This document shows, piece after piece, positions 1-8,760 of a stretch of DNA of 64,000 nucleotides. The notes below the pieces were generated by a model. The model did no database searches, was not told the origin of the DNA, and was given only the letters and a program-made list of their open reading frames with translations. The stretch covers positions 1,116,001 to 1,180,000 of the forward strand of contig NZ_CP104209.1 of assembly GCF_025244765.1 (NCBI RefSeq). The letters run 5' to 3'. Every line of letters begins with the position of its first letter. Position 1 is the stretch's first letter. The translations under genes were made by a program, and so were the position numbers. This DNA comes from Empedobacter stercoris (lineage in GTDB: Bacteria; Bacteroidota; Bacteroidia; Flavobacteriales; Weeksellaceae).

Positions 1-989
1 TTTCCTGCCATGGCAGCAACAAGTGGTGTAAAAAAGAATAGTTGAGGATACAAATCCATTGCATCACTAAAACTTTGAGATACATTTACTGCAATAAAAC
101 TACCTACCAAAGCCAATAAAAGCCAAGGTAAACGAGCTCGTGTTAACTTCAAAATACTATCGTCCGAATCTACATTTTGCGTAATCCCTGCTGCCAATTG
201 ATAATTTTCTTCAGCTTCTTCACGAATTACATCAATCACATCATCTACCGTAATCACTCCAACCAAACGCATCAATTCATCTACAACGGGAACTTCGTAC
301 AAATCATATTTCTCAATCACTTTGGCAACTTCCAAGTCAGTTGTATAGGTTTTTACATATTGTATTTTTTCGTTGTAAACATCGGCTACTTTAGAATTTG
401 CAGAAGTTGTTAACAAACGTTTCAAACTTAATGTCCCAAGTAATTTATCATCTTCATCGACCACATAAATCGAAAAAACTTCTTCAAAATCCTCTGCTTG
501 TTTACGCATTTGTTTAACAGCTGTAATCACCGACCAATCTTTATTCACTTTGATCAACTCTTTACCCATCAAACCTCCGGCAGTGTCTTCGTCATATCGT
601 AATAAATCAACAATTTCACGGGCGTGCTCTTGGTCTTCTAACTGCGCAATTACCTCATCTTTCTTTTCGTCCGAAAGCTCGTTAATCACATCAACAGCAT
701 CATCGGTATCCATCTCATTAATCACATCTTCTGCAATCTCTTTTGCAGTAAGTGTTTTCAGAAATTTACGTCGATCATCCTCTTCTAACTCAAGAAGAAT
801 ATCAGCAGAAATTTCGTTATCGAGCAAATCAATTACAAAAGACTGTTCCTTGGTCGAAAGTTCATCAAACAATTCGGCAATATCGGCGGGGTGCAAATCT
901 TGCAACATCTCCTTTACCTCTTTTGCATTTTGTTGATTGATTCTTTCTGTTAAAAGTTCAATAAAATCTTTTGTAATTTTCACCTCCAT
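1..989 (-). CDS. mgtE: Magnesium transporter MgtE (3' end beyond window)
   Basis: Inner-membrane Mg2+ channel/transporter of the MgtE family. The 329 codons visible (about three quarters of a usual 450-residue MgtE) show the family order: a helical, acidic N domain (residues about 1-135), a tandem CBS pair (about 140-260, with segments like VFSIYVVDEDDKLLGTL and YEVPVVDELMRLVGVIT), a connecting helix, and the first membrane helix (about 288-305). The reading frame is open to position 1, so the rest of the pore domain lies outside the window. The ATG at 987-989 follows the rsmA stop by only 3 nt, so the two are probably cotranscribed. The N and CBS domains are the known cytosolic Mg2+ sensor of the family. 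Confidence 0.93.
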   Translation of the reverse strand, partial: MEVKITKDFIELLTERINQQNAKEVKEMLQDLHPADIAELFDELSTKEQSFVIDLLDNEISADILLELEEDDRRKFLKTLTAKEIAEDVINEMDTDDAVDVINELSDEKKDEVIAQLEDQEHAREIVDLLRYDEDTAGGLMGKELIKVNKDWSVITAVKQMRKQAEDFEEVFSIYVVDEDDKLLGTLSLKRLLTTSANSKVADVYNEKIQYVKTYTTDLEVAKVIEKYDLYEVPVVDELMRLVGVITVDDVIDVIREEAEENYQLAAGITQNVDSDDSILKLTRARLPWLLLALVGSFIAVNVSQSFSDAMDLYPQLFFFTPLVAAMAG

Positions 990-992
990 AAT

Positions 993-1760
993 CTATTTCA
1001 TTCTTTTCGTTAATTCAATAAAATCTTCGACAGATAATTGTTCTGCGCGCATACTCATAAATTCGTGATCGTTTAAATCTTCAGGAATTCCTAAAGCTTT
1101 CAACGAATTACGAAGCGTTTTTCTTCTTTGTCCAAAACCAGCTTTCACTACTTGAAAAAATCGTTTTTGTTCAACTCCTTCTATTTCTGTTCTGTAACGC
1201 TTCATTATAATAACACCTGATTTCACTTTTGGTGGTGGTGTAAAAACGTGTTCTGGCACAGTAAACAAATAATCGCAATGATAGTACGCTTGCGCTAACA
1301 CTGAAAGTATACCATAATCTTTTGTACCTTTTTTAGAGGCAATACGTTCGGCAACTTCTTTCTGAAACATTCCACAAACTTCGGGAACTGTGTGACGCTC
1401 TTCTAGCGCTTTAAAAATAATTTGCGAAGAGATATTATACGGAAAATTTCCTAAAATAGCAATTTGTTCATCAAATTTTGATGAGAAATCCATTTTCAAA
1501 AAATCCTCAGAATGAATTTTAAATCCTGGATAAAATGGTTGATAATATTCTTTTAAATATTCAACAGATTCATTATCAATCTCTACAACCTCTATATTTT
1601 TCTTTGCTTGTAAAATATATTTTGTCAACACTCCCATTCCTGGTCCAATCTCCAACACACGATCATATCCTTGCCAAGTCAATCCTTCAGCAATATCTCG
1701 TGCTATATTTTCGTCATTCAAAAAATGCTGACCTAAATGTTTTTTAGCTTTTACTTTCAA
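993..1760 (-). CDS. rsmA: 16S rRNA (adenine1518-N6/adenine1519-N6)-dimethyltransferase
   Basis: RsmA/KsgA dimethylates two adjacent adenines in the 3' terminal hairpin of 16S rRNA during 30S maturation. The 255-residue length is normal. Visible methyltransferase motifs are the start KKHLGQHFL, the SAM-binding loop [10 protein letters not shown] (about residues 37-46), the acidic EIDNESV, and the catalytic NFPYNIS (family N-[LF]-P-Y). The C-terminal part with [13 protein letters not shown] is the usual small helical domain. It lies 3 nt upstream of mgtE on the same strand. The 106-nt gap to divergent ftsX must hold both promoters. Confidence 0.95.
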   Translation of the reverse strand: MKVKAKKHLGQHFLNDENIARDIAEGLTWQGYDRVLEIGPGMGVLTKYILQAKKNIEVVEIDNESVEYLKEYYQPFYPGFKIHSEDFLKMDFSSKFDEQIAILGNFPYNISSQIIFKALEERHTVPEVCGMFQKEVAERIASKKGTKDYGILSVLAQAYYHCDYLFTVPEHVFTPPPKVKSGVIIMKRYRTEIEGVEQKRFFQVVKAGFGQRRKTLRNSLKALGIPEDLNDHEFMSMRAEQLSVEDFIELTKRMK

Positions 1761-1866
1761 AAATTCTAAATTTTAAGTTTTCTTTAACCAACTTACCGTA
1801 GAATATATACGGAATATCTTTCTTGCGAAATAAGTTTTTTTTATCTTAGCCCCAAAATTAACCCAA

Positions 1867-2760
1867 ATGTCAAAAACGAACGATAAATTTGAGAAAAAAA
1901 GACTGCGCTCTTCTAACATTACTGTTGTGATTAGTATTTCGCTTGTTTTATTTCTATTAGGTATTTTCGGCTTAATTGTCATTAATGCACAAAGTTACGC
2001 AGAACATCTAAAAAGAGAGTTAAAAATCGAGGCATATTTTAAAGATGTCGAAGATCCGAAATTAAAAGATAAGGAACTCGATTTACAAAAATCTTATATC
2101 GATTCGTTAAAAATTAAATACCCTTTTGTTGAAGCTACACAATATATTAGCAAAGAAGAGGCTGCAAAAATTGCAAAAAAAGATTTAGGTACAGATGGTA
2201 GTGATTTCTTCGAAGAAAGTATTTTCCCTGCTTCGGTTCAAATTACGTTAAACCCTGCAATGATAGAATCTGTCGAACAAATTGACTCGATCAACAAAGT
2301 TTTAGCAAAAAATCAAATCATAGATGAAGTAAAGAGTGATAAAGAAGCAATGGTAACGATTTATCATAGTATCAACAACATTACGTTTTGGATTATGATA
2401 TTTGCTGTTATCTTCTTGATAATTGTAGTTGTATTAATCAACAATTCTATCCGCCTGAAAATTTATGCGAAACGTTTTAGCATTAAAACAATGCAATTAG
2501 TAGGTGCTCGTAGACGTTTTATTGTAAAACCGTTCTTAATAGAAGCAGCTATTTTAGGTTTCTTAGCAGCATTTATTGCCGTTATTGGTTTAGGTTTCTT
2601 GTGGTACATTTTAGCAACAAAAGTAGGTTTGGTTATTTGGAACCCTAACTTTACACCATTAATCATTATTCTTATTGGAATTGGTGTTGTAATTGCGGTA
2701 TTTAGTACATTGTTTGCTGCATGGCGTTATTTAAGATTAAAAACTGATCAACTTTATTAA
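1867..2760 (+). CDS. ftsX: Cell division protein FtsX
   Basis: Permease-like membrane subunit of the FtsEX complex, which couples ATP hydrolysis by FtsE to activation of peptidoglycan hydrolases at the division site. The 297-residue protein has the FtsX order: a short basic cytosolic N-terminus, TM1 (about 18-40), a periplasmic domain of about 130 residues, then three TM helices (about 172-193, 222-248, 262-285) with the cytosolic loop KTMQLVGARRRFI that matches the family coupling region. No ftsE is in the window, which is usual for Flavobacteriia, where ftsE lies elsewhere. The stop codon overlaps the next start (TAATG), indicating an operon ftsX-DUF3098-uppP-truB. A poor -7-like box (TATCTTAG, 1842-1849) lies 18 nt upstream. 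Confidence 0.9.
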   Translation: MSKTNDKFEKKRLRSSNITVVISISLVLFLLGIFGLIVINAQSYAEHLKRELKIEAYFKDVEDPKLKDKELDLQKSYIDSLKIKYPFVEATQYISKEEAAKIAKKDLGTDGSDFFEESIFPASVQITLNPAMIESVEQIDSINKVLAKNQIIDEVKSDKEAMVTIYHSINNITFWIMIFAVIFLIIVVVLINNSIRLKIYAKRFSIKTMQLVGARRRFIVKPFLIEAAILGFLAAFIAVIGLGFLWYILATKVGLVIWNPNFTPLIIILIGIGVVIAVFSTLFAAWRYLRLKTDQLY

Positions 2761-3062
2761 TGAAATCAAATTCTATCGATACAACAAAAAAATCAGCAGT
2801 TACAAATACTGCTGGTTTTACTTTTTTATTCGGAAAAAGAAATTACATTTTCATGGCAATTGGTGTTGCACTAATTGGTCTTGGCTTTTTATTAATGACA
2901 GGACACGATGCCAACACAAGACCTGATGGAACTTGGGATGCTAATTATTGGAACGACGAAATCTATTCTTTCCGAAGAATTAGATTAGCTCCATTTTTAG
3001 TTGTTGCAGGTTTTATCGTTGAAATTTATGCCATTTTAATCAATCCGAATAAAGAAAAATAA
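2760..3062 (+). CDS. DUF3098 family membrane protein
   Basis: Small inner-membrane protein of 100 residues with two predicted TM helices (about 29-47 and 78-95) separated by a loop of about 30 residues with several acidic and aromatic residues. It matches the DUF3098 family as I know it from Bacteroidota, which is typically found between ftsX and uppP. It overlaps the stop of ftsX and the start of uppP by one base each, so translation is probably coupled. The function is unknown; the location suggests a role in envelope assembly, but that is inference from neighbours only. Confidence 0.8.
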   Translation: MKSNSIDTTKKSAVTNTAGFTFLFGKRNYIFMAIGVALIGLGFLLMTGHDANTRPDGTWDANYWNDEIYSFRRIRLAPFLVVAGFIVEIYAILINPNKEK

Positions 3063-3946
3063 TGAATACTTTACAAGCAATTATCATTGCTATTATAGAA
3101 GGTCTTACCGAATATTTACCAATTTCTTCTACAGCGCACATGGGATTTACCGCTGCGTTGATGGGTATGAAACCAAGTGATTTCTTAAGTATGTTTCAAG
3201 TATCAATACAATTTGGAGCAATTTTATCAATCGTTGTGTTGTATTGGAAAAAATTCTTTGACTTCAAAAATTTTAATTTCAACTTTTACATCAAATTAGC
3301 ATTAGCTGTAGTACCTGCGTTAATTTTAGGAAAATTATTTGATGATAAAATCGAAGCTGTTTTAAAAGAACAATTCTATATTTCTGGAATGTTGGTTTTT
3401 GGAGGTATCATCTTATTATTTGTAGACAAATGGTTCAAAAATCCAAGAATTGATGATGAAAAAGACATTTCTTTAAAACAAGCTATTATTATCGGTTTTT
3501 GGCAATGTTTAGCCATGATGCCAGGAACTTCTCGTTCTGCTGCCTCTATTATTGGAGGGATGACACAAGGATTATCACGTAAAGCTGCTGCCGAATTTTC
3601 ATTCTTTTTGGCTGTTCCTACGATGTTAGCAGTTACAGTTTATTCTGTTTTTGTAAAAACTTGGGGAAAAGAAGGTCCAACACCAATGAAAGGTTACGAA
3701 ATGATTTTACAAGATCAACATCATATTACTTTATTTATCATTGGAAATGTGGTTGCATTTATCGTTGCCTTGATCGCTGTAAAAACATTTATTGCTGTTT
3801 TAACAAAATATGGTTTCAAGTTTTGGGGTTGGTACAGAATAATTATCGGAATTATTTTATTGATTTATTTCTGGAACACTACTCCATCTCAAGTTGAAAA
3901 AGACAATGCCGCTTCAGTAGAAACTACAATGATTCAGCACAACTAA
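3062..3946 (+). CDS. uppP: Undecaprenyl-diphosphatase UppP (BacA family)
   Basis: Dephosphorylates undecaprenyl pyrophosphate to recycle the lipid carrier for peptidoglycan and other surface polymers; inner membrane, active site facing the periplasm. The 294-residue polytopic protein shows the two family signatures: EGLTEYLPISSTAH near the N-terminus (residues about 13-26, including the catalytic Glu pair region) and MPGTSRSAASI (about 153-163). It sits between DUF3098 (1-nt overlap) and truB (1-nt gap). The C-terminal 20 residues are hydrophilic. Loss of function would be expected to affect bacitracin sensitivity, as known for the family. Confidence 0.95.
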   Translation: MNTLQAIIIAIIEGLTEYLPISSTAHMGFTAALMGMKPSDFLSMFQVSIQFGAILSIVVLYWKKFFDFKNFNFNFYIKLALAVVPALILGKLFDDKIEAVLKEQFYISGMLVFGGIILLFVDKWFKNPRIDDEKDISLKQAIIIGFWQCLAMMPGTSRSAASIIGGMTQGLSRKAAAEFSFFLAVPTMLAVTVYSVFVKTWGKEGPTPMKGYEMILQDQHHITLFIIGNVVAFIVALIAVKTFIAVLTKYGFKFWGWYRIIIGIILLIYFWNTTPSQVEKDNAASVETTMIQHN

Positions 3947-3947
3947 A

Positions 3948-4661
3948 ATGAACGTAGAAAAAATACAAGAAGGTCACGTTTTTTTGATTGACAAACCACT
4001 TGATTGGACTTCTTTTGATGTAGTCAATAAAATTCGTTGGAACATCAGAAAAGCTTATAATTTAAAGAAAATAAAAGTTGGTCATGCCGGAACTTTAGAC
4101 CCTAAAGCCACTGGTCTTTTATTGGTTTGTACAGGTAAATGGACAAAACGCATTGACGAATTTCAGGCACAAGAAAAAACGTATACAGGAACAATCAAAT
4201 TAGGCGTAACTACTCCAACTTATGATTTAGAATCAGAAGAAAACGAAATTTTCCCTACAGAACATATCACAGAAGAAATTATTCACGAAACAACGAAGCA
4301 GTTTATAGGAGAAATTGAACAATTTCCACCAATGCATTCGGCAATTAAAGTGGACGGAAAACGTTTGTACGAATTGGCACGTGATGGTCAAGAAATCGAA
4401 CGAAAAGCACGTAAAGTTAATATTCTCGATTTCAAAATAACAAAAATAAATTTACCTTTTGTTGATTTTGAAGTGAATTGCAGCAAGGGAACGTATATAC
4501 GTTCGTTGGCTTATGATTTTGGAAAAGCTTTAAATTCGGGAGGATATTTAACTGCGTTAAGACGAACGAAGATTGGTGAATTTGATGTAATCAATTCCGA
4601 AAATTTAGCTTTAGAAAGAAGTTATTTTGAAGAAAAAGATCAAACAGAAAAAGAATTATAA
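3948..4661 (+). CDS. truB: tRNA pseudouridine(55) synthase TruB
   Basis: Converts U55 of the T-loop of tRNAs to pseudouridine. The 237-residue protein is on the short side for TruB and lacks a C-terminal PUA domain, which is common in this phylum. The catalytic motif is GHAGTLDPKATGLLL (about residues 45-59; Asp is the nucleophile), and the conserved CSKGTYIRSLAYDFG is the second active-site block (about 177-191). It is the last gene of the ftsX operon, starting 1 nt after uppP. A strong hairpin follows 7 nt after its stop. Confidence 0.94.
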   Translation: MNVEKIQEGHVFLIDKPLDWTSFDVVNKIRWNIRKAYNLKKIKVGHAGTLDPKATGLLLVCTGKWTKRIDEFQAQEKTYTGTIKLGVTTPTYDLESEENEIFPTEHITEEIIHETTKQFIGEIEQFPPMHSAIKVDGKRLYELARDGQEIERKARKVNILDFKITKINLPFVDFEVNCSKGTYIRSLAYDFGKALNSGGYLTALRRTKIGEFDVINSENLALERSYFEEKDQTEKEL

Positions 4662-4668
4662 TATATAC

Positions 4669-4696
4669 AAAAGCTTGAACAAATGTTCAAGCTTTT
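4669..4696. terminator. Bidirectional rho-independent terminator
   Basis: A perfect 12-bp stem (AAAAGCTTGAAC, loop AAAT, then the complement) ends in a T-rich run on both strands. It separates the convergent truB (+) and hydrolase (-) genes. Confidence 0.85.
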
Positions 4697-4700
4697 CTTT

Positions 4701-5363
4701 TTATAATGTAGTCAAAACTTTATTGATTTCTTCACTTACTTGTTTTGGTTTTTGCATCACCATAATATGCGTTCCGCCATCTATTTGTATAGCGTCTTTG
4801 ATGTATTCAATCGGAAAAACGATATCTTTTGTTCCATGAATGTGCGTTACATTTTTTTCGTGATAAGCAGCAGAGTGTTCCCAATTAACAATCTTATGAA
4901 TCGACCATTTTAAATAATCCGCATTTTTAAACTCAAAAATATCATCTATATTATCTTTTTCACGATCTGTATAATACAACTTTCTCATCATCATATAAGA
5001 AAATGTTCGATCTGAAGTTAAAAAACTCATGGGAATTATTTTATGCGCATTGATCAATGCAGAAAATCGAAATAATTTAGGAATCTCTGTTCTATTCTTA
5101 ACTGTAGAAATTAAAAATGTATGCGCGGGATCAATAAAACGATTCATTTCTTGTACAATTATTCCTCCAAAAGATAATCCCATCAAAAGAAATTCTTCTG
5201 TGGGATTTATTTTATCTAATAATCGTTCAGCATAATGAGCCAAAGTTTCGTCTTTCTCTGGGTCTAACCAAGGAATATAAACTTGCTCAAAATCTTGTTC
5301 CAAGCGCAGATTTCTAAATGCATTTGCATTTGCACCTAATCCACTTACTTGATAAATTTTCAT
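4701..5363 (-). CDS. Alpha/beta hydrolase of unknown substrate
   Basis: Cytosolic alpha/beta-hydrolase fold enzyme of 220 residues with no signal peptide. The nucleophile elbow is GLSFGG (Ser64), and a credible catalytic triad can be completed by Asp180 in HGTKD and His199 in GGTHIMVM. The protein lacks a large lid domain, so the substrate cannot be named; esterase or thioesterase activity is possible. Its start lies 6 nt after the stop of the AraC-type gene on the same strand, so the two form an operon regulator-hydrolase, divergent from a CoA-transferase gene. Confidence 0.75.
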   Translation of the reverse strand: MKIYQVSGLGANANAFRNLRLEQDFEQVYIPWLDPEKDETLAHYAERLLDKINPTEEFLLMGLSFGGIIVQEMNRFIDPAHTFLISTVKNRTEIPKLFRFSALINAHKIIPMSFLTSDRTFSYMMMRKLYYTDREKDNIDDIFEFKNADYLKWSIHKIVNWEHSAAYHEKNVTHIHGTKDIVFPIEYIKDAIQIDGGTHIMVMQKPKQVSEEINKVLTTL

Positions 5364-5369
5364 ATCTTA

Positions 5370-6191
5370 TTATAATATATCTTTCTTTTTTGAGTAATCT
5401 GTAGGGCGTACACCAATCACTTTTTGAAAAGTATTACTAAACGTCGGTAAACTATTGTATCCTACCATAGTTGATATTTCGCTGATAGAATATGTATTGT
5501 CAATCAATAACTGTAAAGCACGTAACATTCTTAGAATAGTAAAGTACTGCACAAATGTCATATTCAAATCTTTTTGAAATAAACGTGACAATGATCGTTC
5601 TGAAAACCCAAACTCTGCTGTAATTTTTTTCATTGTGATCGAAGAATCCATATTATCATCTAAGAATTGTACAATTTTTTTCAGACGTTCATCATGTGGA
5701 AGTGGTAAAGCTAATCGTAAACTGCTTTTACTTACTTTAGGTAAAATTTCTTTAAATGCTTGTGCTATTACATATTCGCTTCTGTTTTCAGGCACTATGT
5801 CACCTTTCCATTGATTAGAGAACAATAAAAGTTCTAAAAGTAAACCATCAGTTGGATAAATTCCTACTTTCTTATAAAACGAATTATCGCTTTCATTTAT
5901 AGGAAAATATAAATTTCTCATGATTACATCTGGTGTATTTGGGTGTATACTGTGTTCAACATGAGGCGGTATCCACATATAGTGTCTTGCAGGTAAATAA
6001 AAAGTATCTTTTCCTATTTTGACATACACTATACCTCCCTCACAATAAAGAAATTGCGCTTTATTATGTTTGTGCTCTACAACGTATGCCTCCGAAATTT
6101 CCTTGTGATAACAGAAAATAGAGGTCGGTAGTTTATCAATTTCGGTTAGGTAGTATCGTGTTTCGAATTTATTATCTAAGTGTATATTCAT
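5370..6191 (-). CDS. AraC family transcriptional regulator
   Basis: A 273-residue AraC/XylS-type regulator. The N-terminal half is cupin-like (HKHNKAQFLYCEGG and MWIPPHVEHSI fit an AraC effector-binding beta barrel), and the C-terminal 100 residues carry two helix-turn-helix units (SERSLSRLFQKDL and ISEISTMVGYNSLPTFSNTF, then GVRPTDY). It is divergent from the CoA-transferase gene at 6384 with a 192-nt shared intergenic region, and upstream of the hydrolase. Control of one or both neighbours is a reasonable inference; the ligand is unknown. Confidence 0.85.
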   Translation of the reverse strand: MNIHLDNKFETRYYLTEIDKLPTSIFCYHKEISEAYVVEHKHNKAQFLYCEGGIVYVKIGKDTFYLPARHYMWIPPHVEHSIHPNTPDVIMRNLYFPINESDNSFYKKVGIYPTDGLLLELLLFSNQWKGDIVPENRSEYVIAQAFKEILPKVSKSSLRLALPLPHDERLKKIVQFLDDNMDSSITMKKITAEFGFSERSLSRLFQKDLNMTFVQYFTILRMLRALQLLIDNTYSISEISTMVGYNSLPTFSNTFQKVIGVRPTDYSKKKDIL

Positions 6192-6383
6192 AGTTTTTTA
6201 ATCTGTGAACTAATATAATAATTTATTTGATATAATGTATCAAGTACACAAATAAAAGTGTCTGAAATGAATAATTATTTGACTATTATTGATATTAACT
6301 TTTTATTAAATTATATAATATTTGTAATTCCCTCTACTGAGAAGGGTACAATTATTGAAAAGTATTAGAAAATAAGTTGCATT

Positions 6384-7895
6384 ATGTTGGAAAGAATAAA
6401 ATTAACTGACTTACAATCAAAGGTAATGACAGCAGAGGAGTCTGCCAAATTTTTTGAAGATGGAATGACTGTAGGTTCAAGTGGTTTTACAAGAGGAGGT
6501 GATACAAAAGTTGTATTAAAAGCTGTTGCGGAGCGTGCCAAATCTGAAAATTTAAAAATCACTTTAGTTACTGGTGCATCATTAGGCCATGGAACGGACG
6601 CTGCTTTGGTAGAAAGTGGAGCGTTAAAAAAACGTTTACCATTCCAAGTTGACACTGTAATGCGTAAAAATATTAATGCAGGAAATGTATTATTTATAGA
6701 TCAACACTTAGGAGAATCAGCTGAACATATTTTAGATGGTCAATTTAAGATTGATTTAGGTGTTTTAGAAGTTGCCGAAATTTTAGAAGATGGTTCTTTA
6801 GTTCCTACAACTTCTATCGGTAATAATGCAGAAATTGCAGAAAATGCTGATAAATTAATCATCGAGATTAATACAGCTATCCCTACAAATATCAGAGGTA
6901 TTCACGACATCTATAGTGTAGAAGAATATGGAAAACGTACCCCAATTAACATCACTTCTTGTGATTCTAAAATTGGACGTGAAACAATAAAAGTAGATCC
7001 TTCTAAAATTGTTGGAATTGTATTCCACGACATTCAAGATGCTCCTGGAGATATTCAACCAGCTGACGAAGCGACTGCGGCAATTGCACAAAATATTGTG
7101 AAATTCTTCGAAAATGAAGTTAAAGAAGGACGCTTAACAAAATCTTTGATGCCATTACAATGTGGTATTGGAAAAGTTGCAAATGCTGTATTAGGTGGAT
7201 TAGAGCATTCCGACTTCGAAGATTTAGTTATGTATTCAGAAGTTTTACAAGATTCTACATTTGATTTAATCGATTCTGGAAAAATGAAGTTTGCTTCAGC
7301 ATCTTCAATGACAGTTTCTCAAGAATGTTACGATCGTGTAATTGGAAATATTGACAACTACAAAGGAAAAATCCTTTTACGTCCACAATCTATTTCTAAC
7401 TCTTGCGAAGTGATTCGTCGTTTAGGAATTATCGGGATCAATACATCTTTAGAGTGTGATATTTACGGTAACGTAAACTCTACTCACGTTTCTGGTACTC
7501 ACATGATGAACGGAATCGGTGGTTCTGGAGATTTTGCTCGTAATGCATTTATCTCAATCTTTGTTACTGCTTCTACTGCAAAAGGTGGAAATATTTCTTC
7601 TGTTGTTCCGATGGTTTCACATACAGACCATACAGAACACGATGTTGATATTATTGTAACAGAACAAGGTTTAGCTGATTTAAGAGGTTTAGCTCCTCGC
7701 GAAAGAGCAATCGAAATCATCAACAACTGTGTTCACCCAGATTATAAAGCTGAATTATTATCTTATTTCGAAAGAGCTTGTGCAGAAAGAGGTGGTCAAA
7801 CACCACATATCTTAGAAGAAGCGTTCTCTTGGCACACAAGATTGAAACAAACAGGTTCTATGAAAAAAGAAGAATTATTAGTATTAAATCATTAG
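6384..7895 (+). CDS. Acetyl-CoA hydrolase/transferase family protein (succinate/acetate CoA-transferase type)
   Basis: 503-residue class I CoA-transferase of the Cat1/AarC (acetyl-CoA hydrolase/transferase) family, which moves CoA between acetate and succinate or related acids in the cytosol. The N-terminal half contains SSGFTRGGDTKVVLKA, and the C-terminal half has the SLECDIYGNVNSTH block holding the expected catalytic Glu, followed by GIGGSGDFARNAF and the VTEQGLADLRGLAPRERA signature. Length is normal for the family. The divergent AraC-type gene may regulate it. A weak hairpin follows the stop. Exact substrates cannot be told from sequence; succinyl-CoA:acetate transfer is the most likely. 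Confidence 0.88.
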   Translation: MLERIKLTDLQSKVMTAEESAKFFEDGMTVGSSGFTRGGDTKVVLKAVAERAKSENLKITLVTGASLGHGTDAALVESGALKKRLPFQVDTVMRKNINAGNVLFIDQHLGESAEHILDGQFKIDLGVLEVAEILEDGSLVPTTSIGNNAEIAENADKLIIEINTAIPTNIRGIHDIYSVEEYGKRTPINITSCDSKIGRETIKVDPSKIVGIVFHDIQDAPGDIQPADEATAAIAQNIVKFFENEVKEGRLTKSLMPLQCGIGKVANAVLGGLEHSDFEDLVMYSEVLQDSTFDLIDSGKMKFASASSMTVSQECYDRVIGNIDNYKGKILLRPQSISNSCEVIRRLGIIGINTSLECDIYGNVNSTHVSGTHMMNGIGGSGDFARNAFISIFVTASTAKGGNISSVVPMVSHTDHTEHDVDIIVTEQGLADLRGLAPRERAIEIINNCVHPDYKAELLSYFERACAERGGQTPHILEEAFSWHTRLKQTGSMKKEELLVLNH

Positions 7896-7918
7896 AAATA
7901 ATAAGACTATACTTATTC

Positions 7919-7955
7919 AAAAGCATAATTCGGAAATTTCGGATTGTGCTTTTTT
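7919..7955 (+). terminator. Rho-independent terminator after CoA-transferase
   Basis: An imperfect inverted repeat (AAAAGCA...TGCTTTT with inner pairing AAT/ATT and GT mismatches) followed by a run of seven T lies 24 nt after the stop at 7895. Confidence 0.55.
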
Positions 7956-7986
7956 TGTGAAATAATTCCAATTAATCTCTTATTTG

Positions 7987-7994
7987 TATATTTG
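7987..7994 (+). promoter_or_regulatory. Bacteroidota -7 box (TATATTTG)
   Basis: A full match to the TAnnTTTG -7 element, 17 nt upstream of the ATG at 8012. No clear TTG -33 element is seen at the usual distance. Confidence 0.5.
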
Positions 7995-8011
7995 AAAGTA
8001 TAATTAAAAAT

Positions 8012-8473
8012 ATGAAATTAATTTTCCCTTTTATTTTTATAATATTAATTTTTAGTTGTAAAACAAATAATATACACTATAACAGAGACAAAATACTTAA
8101 GAAATACTCTAAAGAATACAGTATATTTATTAACAATGAAATAACTGATTTCGAAAAAAATTATTTAGATAGAGACAATATTGAAAATATTAGAATTAAT
8201 AAAAAATCTAAAAAATTAAATATTACACTAAAGAAAATCAATGAATTATTTAAATTAAGTGATATTAATATCGACAATCGAAGAGGTTGGGATAAAAAGA
8301 AAATTGATTTAATTATTATTGATGGTAGATCTATTTCCGACAGTCTCAAAAATTTTATAAAAATTGATCCTAACGCAATAAAATCTATAAATATTGTTCC
8401 TCAAAATAAAATGAATAACCAGGCATTTGGAAAACAATTTAATGGTGATTTATTAATTATAACAACAAAATAA
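8012..8473 (+). CDS. Small lipoprotein with TonB-plug-like C-terminus
   Basis: 153-residue predicted lipoprotein: an N-terminal hydrophobic segment ends in IFSC with Cys as the lipidated residue (about residue 16). The mature part is Lys/Asn/Ile-rich. The last 50 residues (DGRSISDSL...IDPNAIKSINIV...FGKQFNGDLLIITTK) resemble the end of a TonB-dependent receptor plug domain, in which an IDGxPI segment, an Asn/Asp-x-Ile-x-Ser-Ile-x-Val strand and a G-x-x-x-N-G-x-ILI-TTK strand follow each other. No beta barrel follows; the stop is real and the next gene starts 5 nt later. A stand-alone plug-like lipoprotein is inferred from the pattern, not shown. It appears to be the first gene of an operon running to 10299. 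Confidence 0.65.
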   Translation: MKLIFPFIFIILIFSCKTNNIHYNRDKILKKYSKEYSIFINNEITDFEKNYLDRDNIENIRINKKSKKLNITLKKINELFKLSDINIDNRRGWDKKKIDLIIIDGRSISDSLKNFIKIDPNAIKSINIVPQNKMNNQAFGKQFNGDLLIITTK

Positions 8474-8478
8474 CTTAG

Positions 8479-8757
8479 ATGAAAAAAATACTTTTTATAA
8501 CACTTATTTTGACAACATTTATTGCTTGTCAATCCAATCAAAACGAAAATCAAAATTTAGAACAATTAAATAAAAAATCGGCACGCGAAGTTGTCTTAAC
8601 AACAGAAACTAAAGGTGATTCTGTTTTACATATTACCAAACAAAAAATTTGGGCTAATGATATGATGATTGCCGAAAAAGTAGATACATTGATTACACAT
8701 AAACAATATACCCCTACAGATTCGACAAAAATCCCTATTTACGTAACCATACAATAA
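8479..8757 (+). CDS. Small hypothetical lipoprotein
   Basis: 92-residue protein with a type II signal peptide (MKKILFITLILTTFIAC, Cys at residue 17). The mature chain is Asn/Gln/Thr-rich and hydrophilic with no recognised domain. It lies 5 nt after the previous lipoprotein gene and 3 nt before the next one, so it is part of the same operon ending with the glutathionylspermidine synthase-like gene. Function unknown. Confidence 0.7.
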   Translation: MKKILFITLILTTFIACQSNQNENQNLEQLNKKSAREVVLTTETKGDSVLHITKQKIWANDMMIAEKVDTLITHKQYTPTDSTKIPIYVTIQ

Positions 8758-8760
8758 ATA

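Noticed and set aside
550-940. Plus-strand frames of 128 and 62 codons
   Set aside because: They are antisense to the N and CBS domains of mgtE, which has clear homology on the minus strand.
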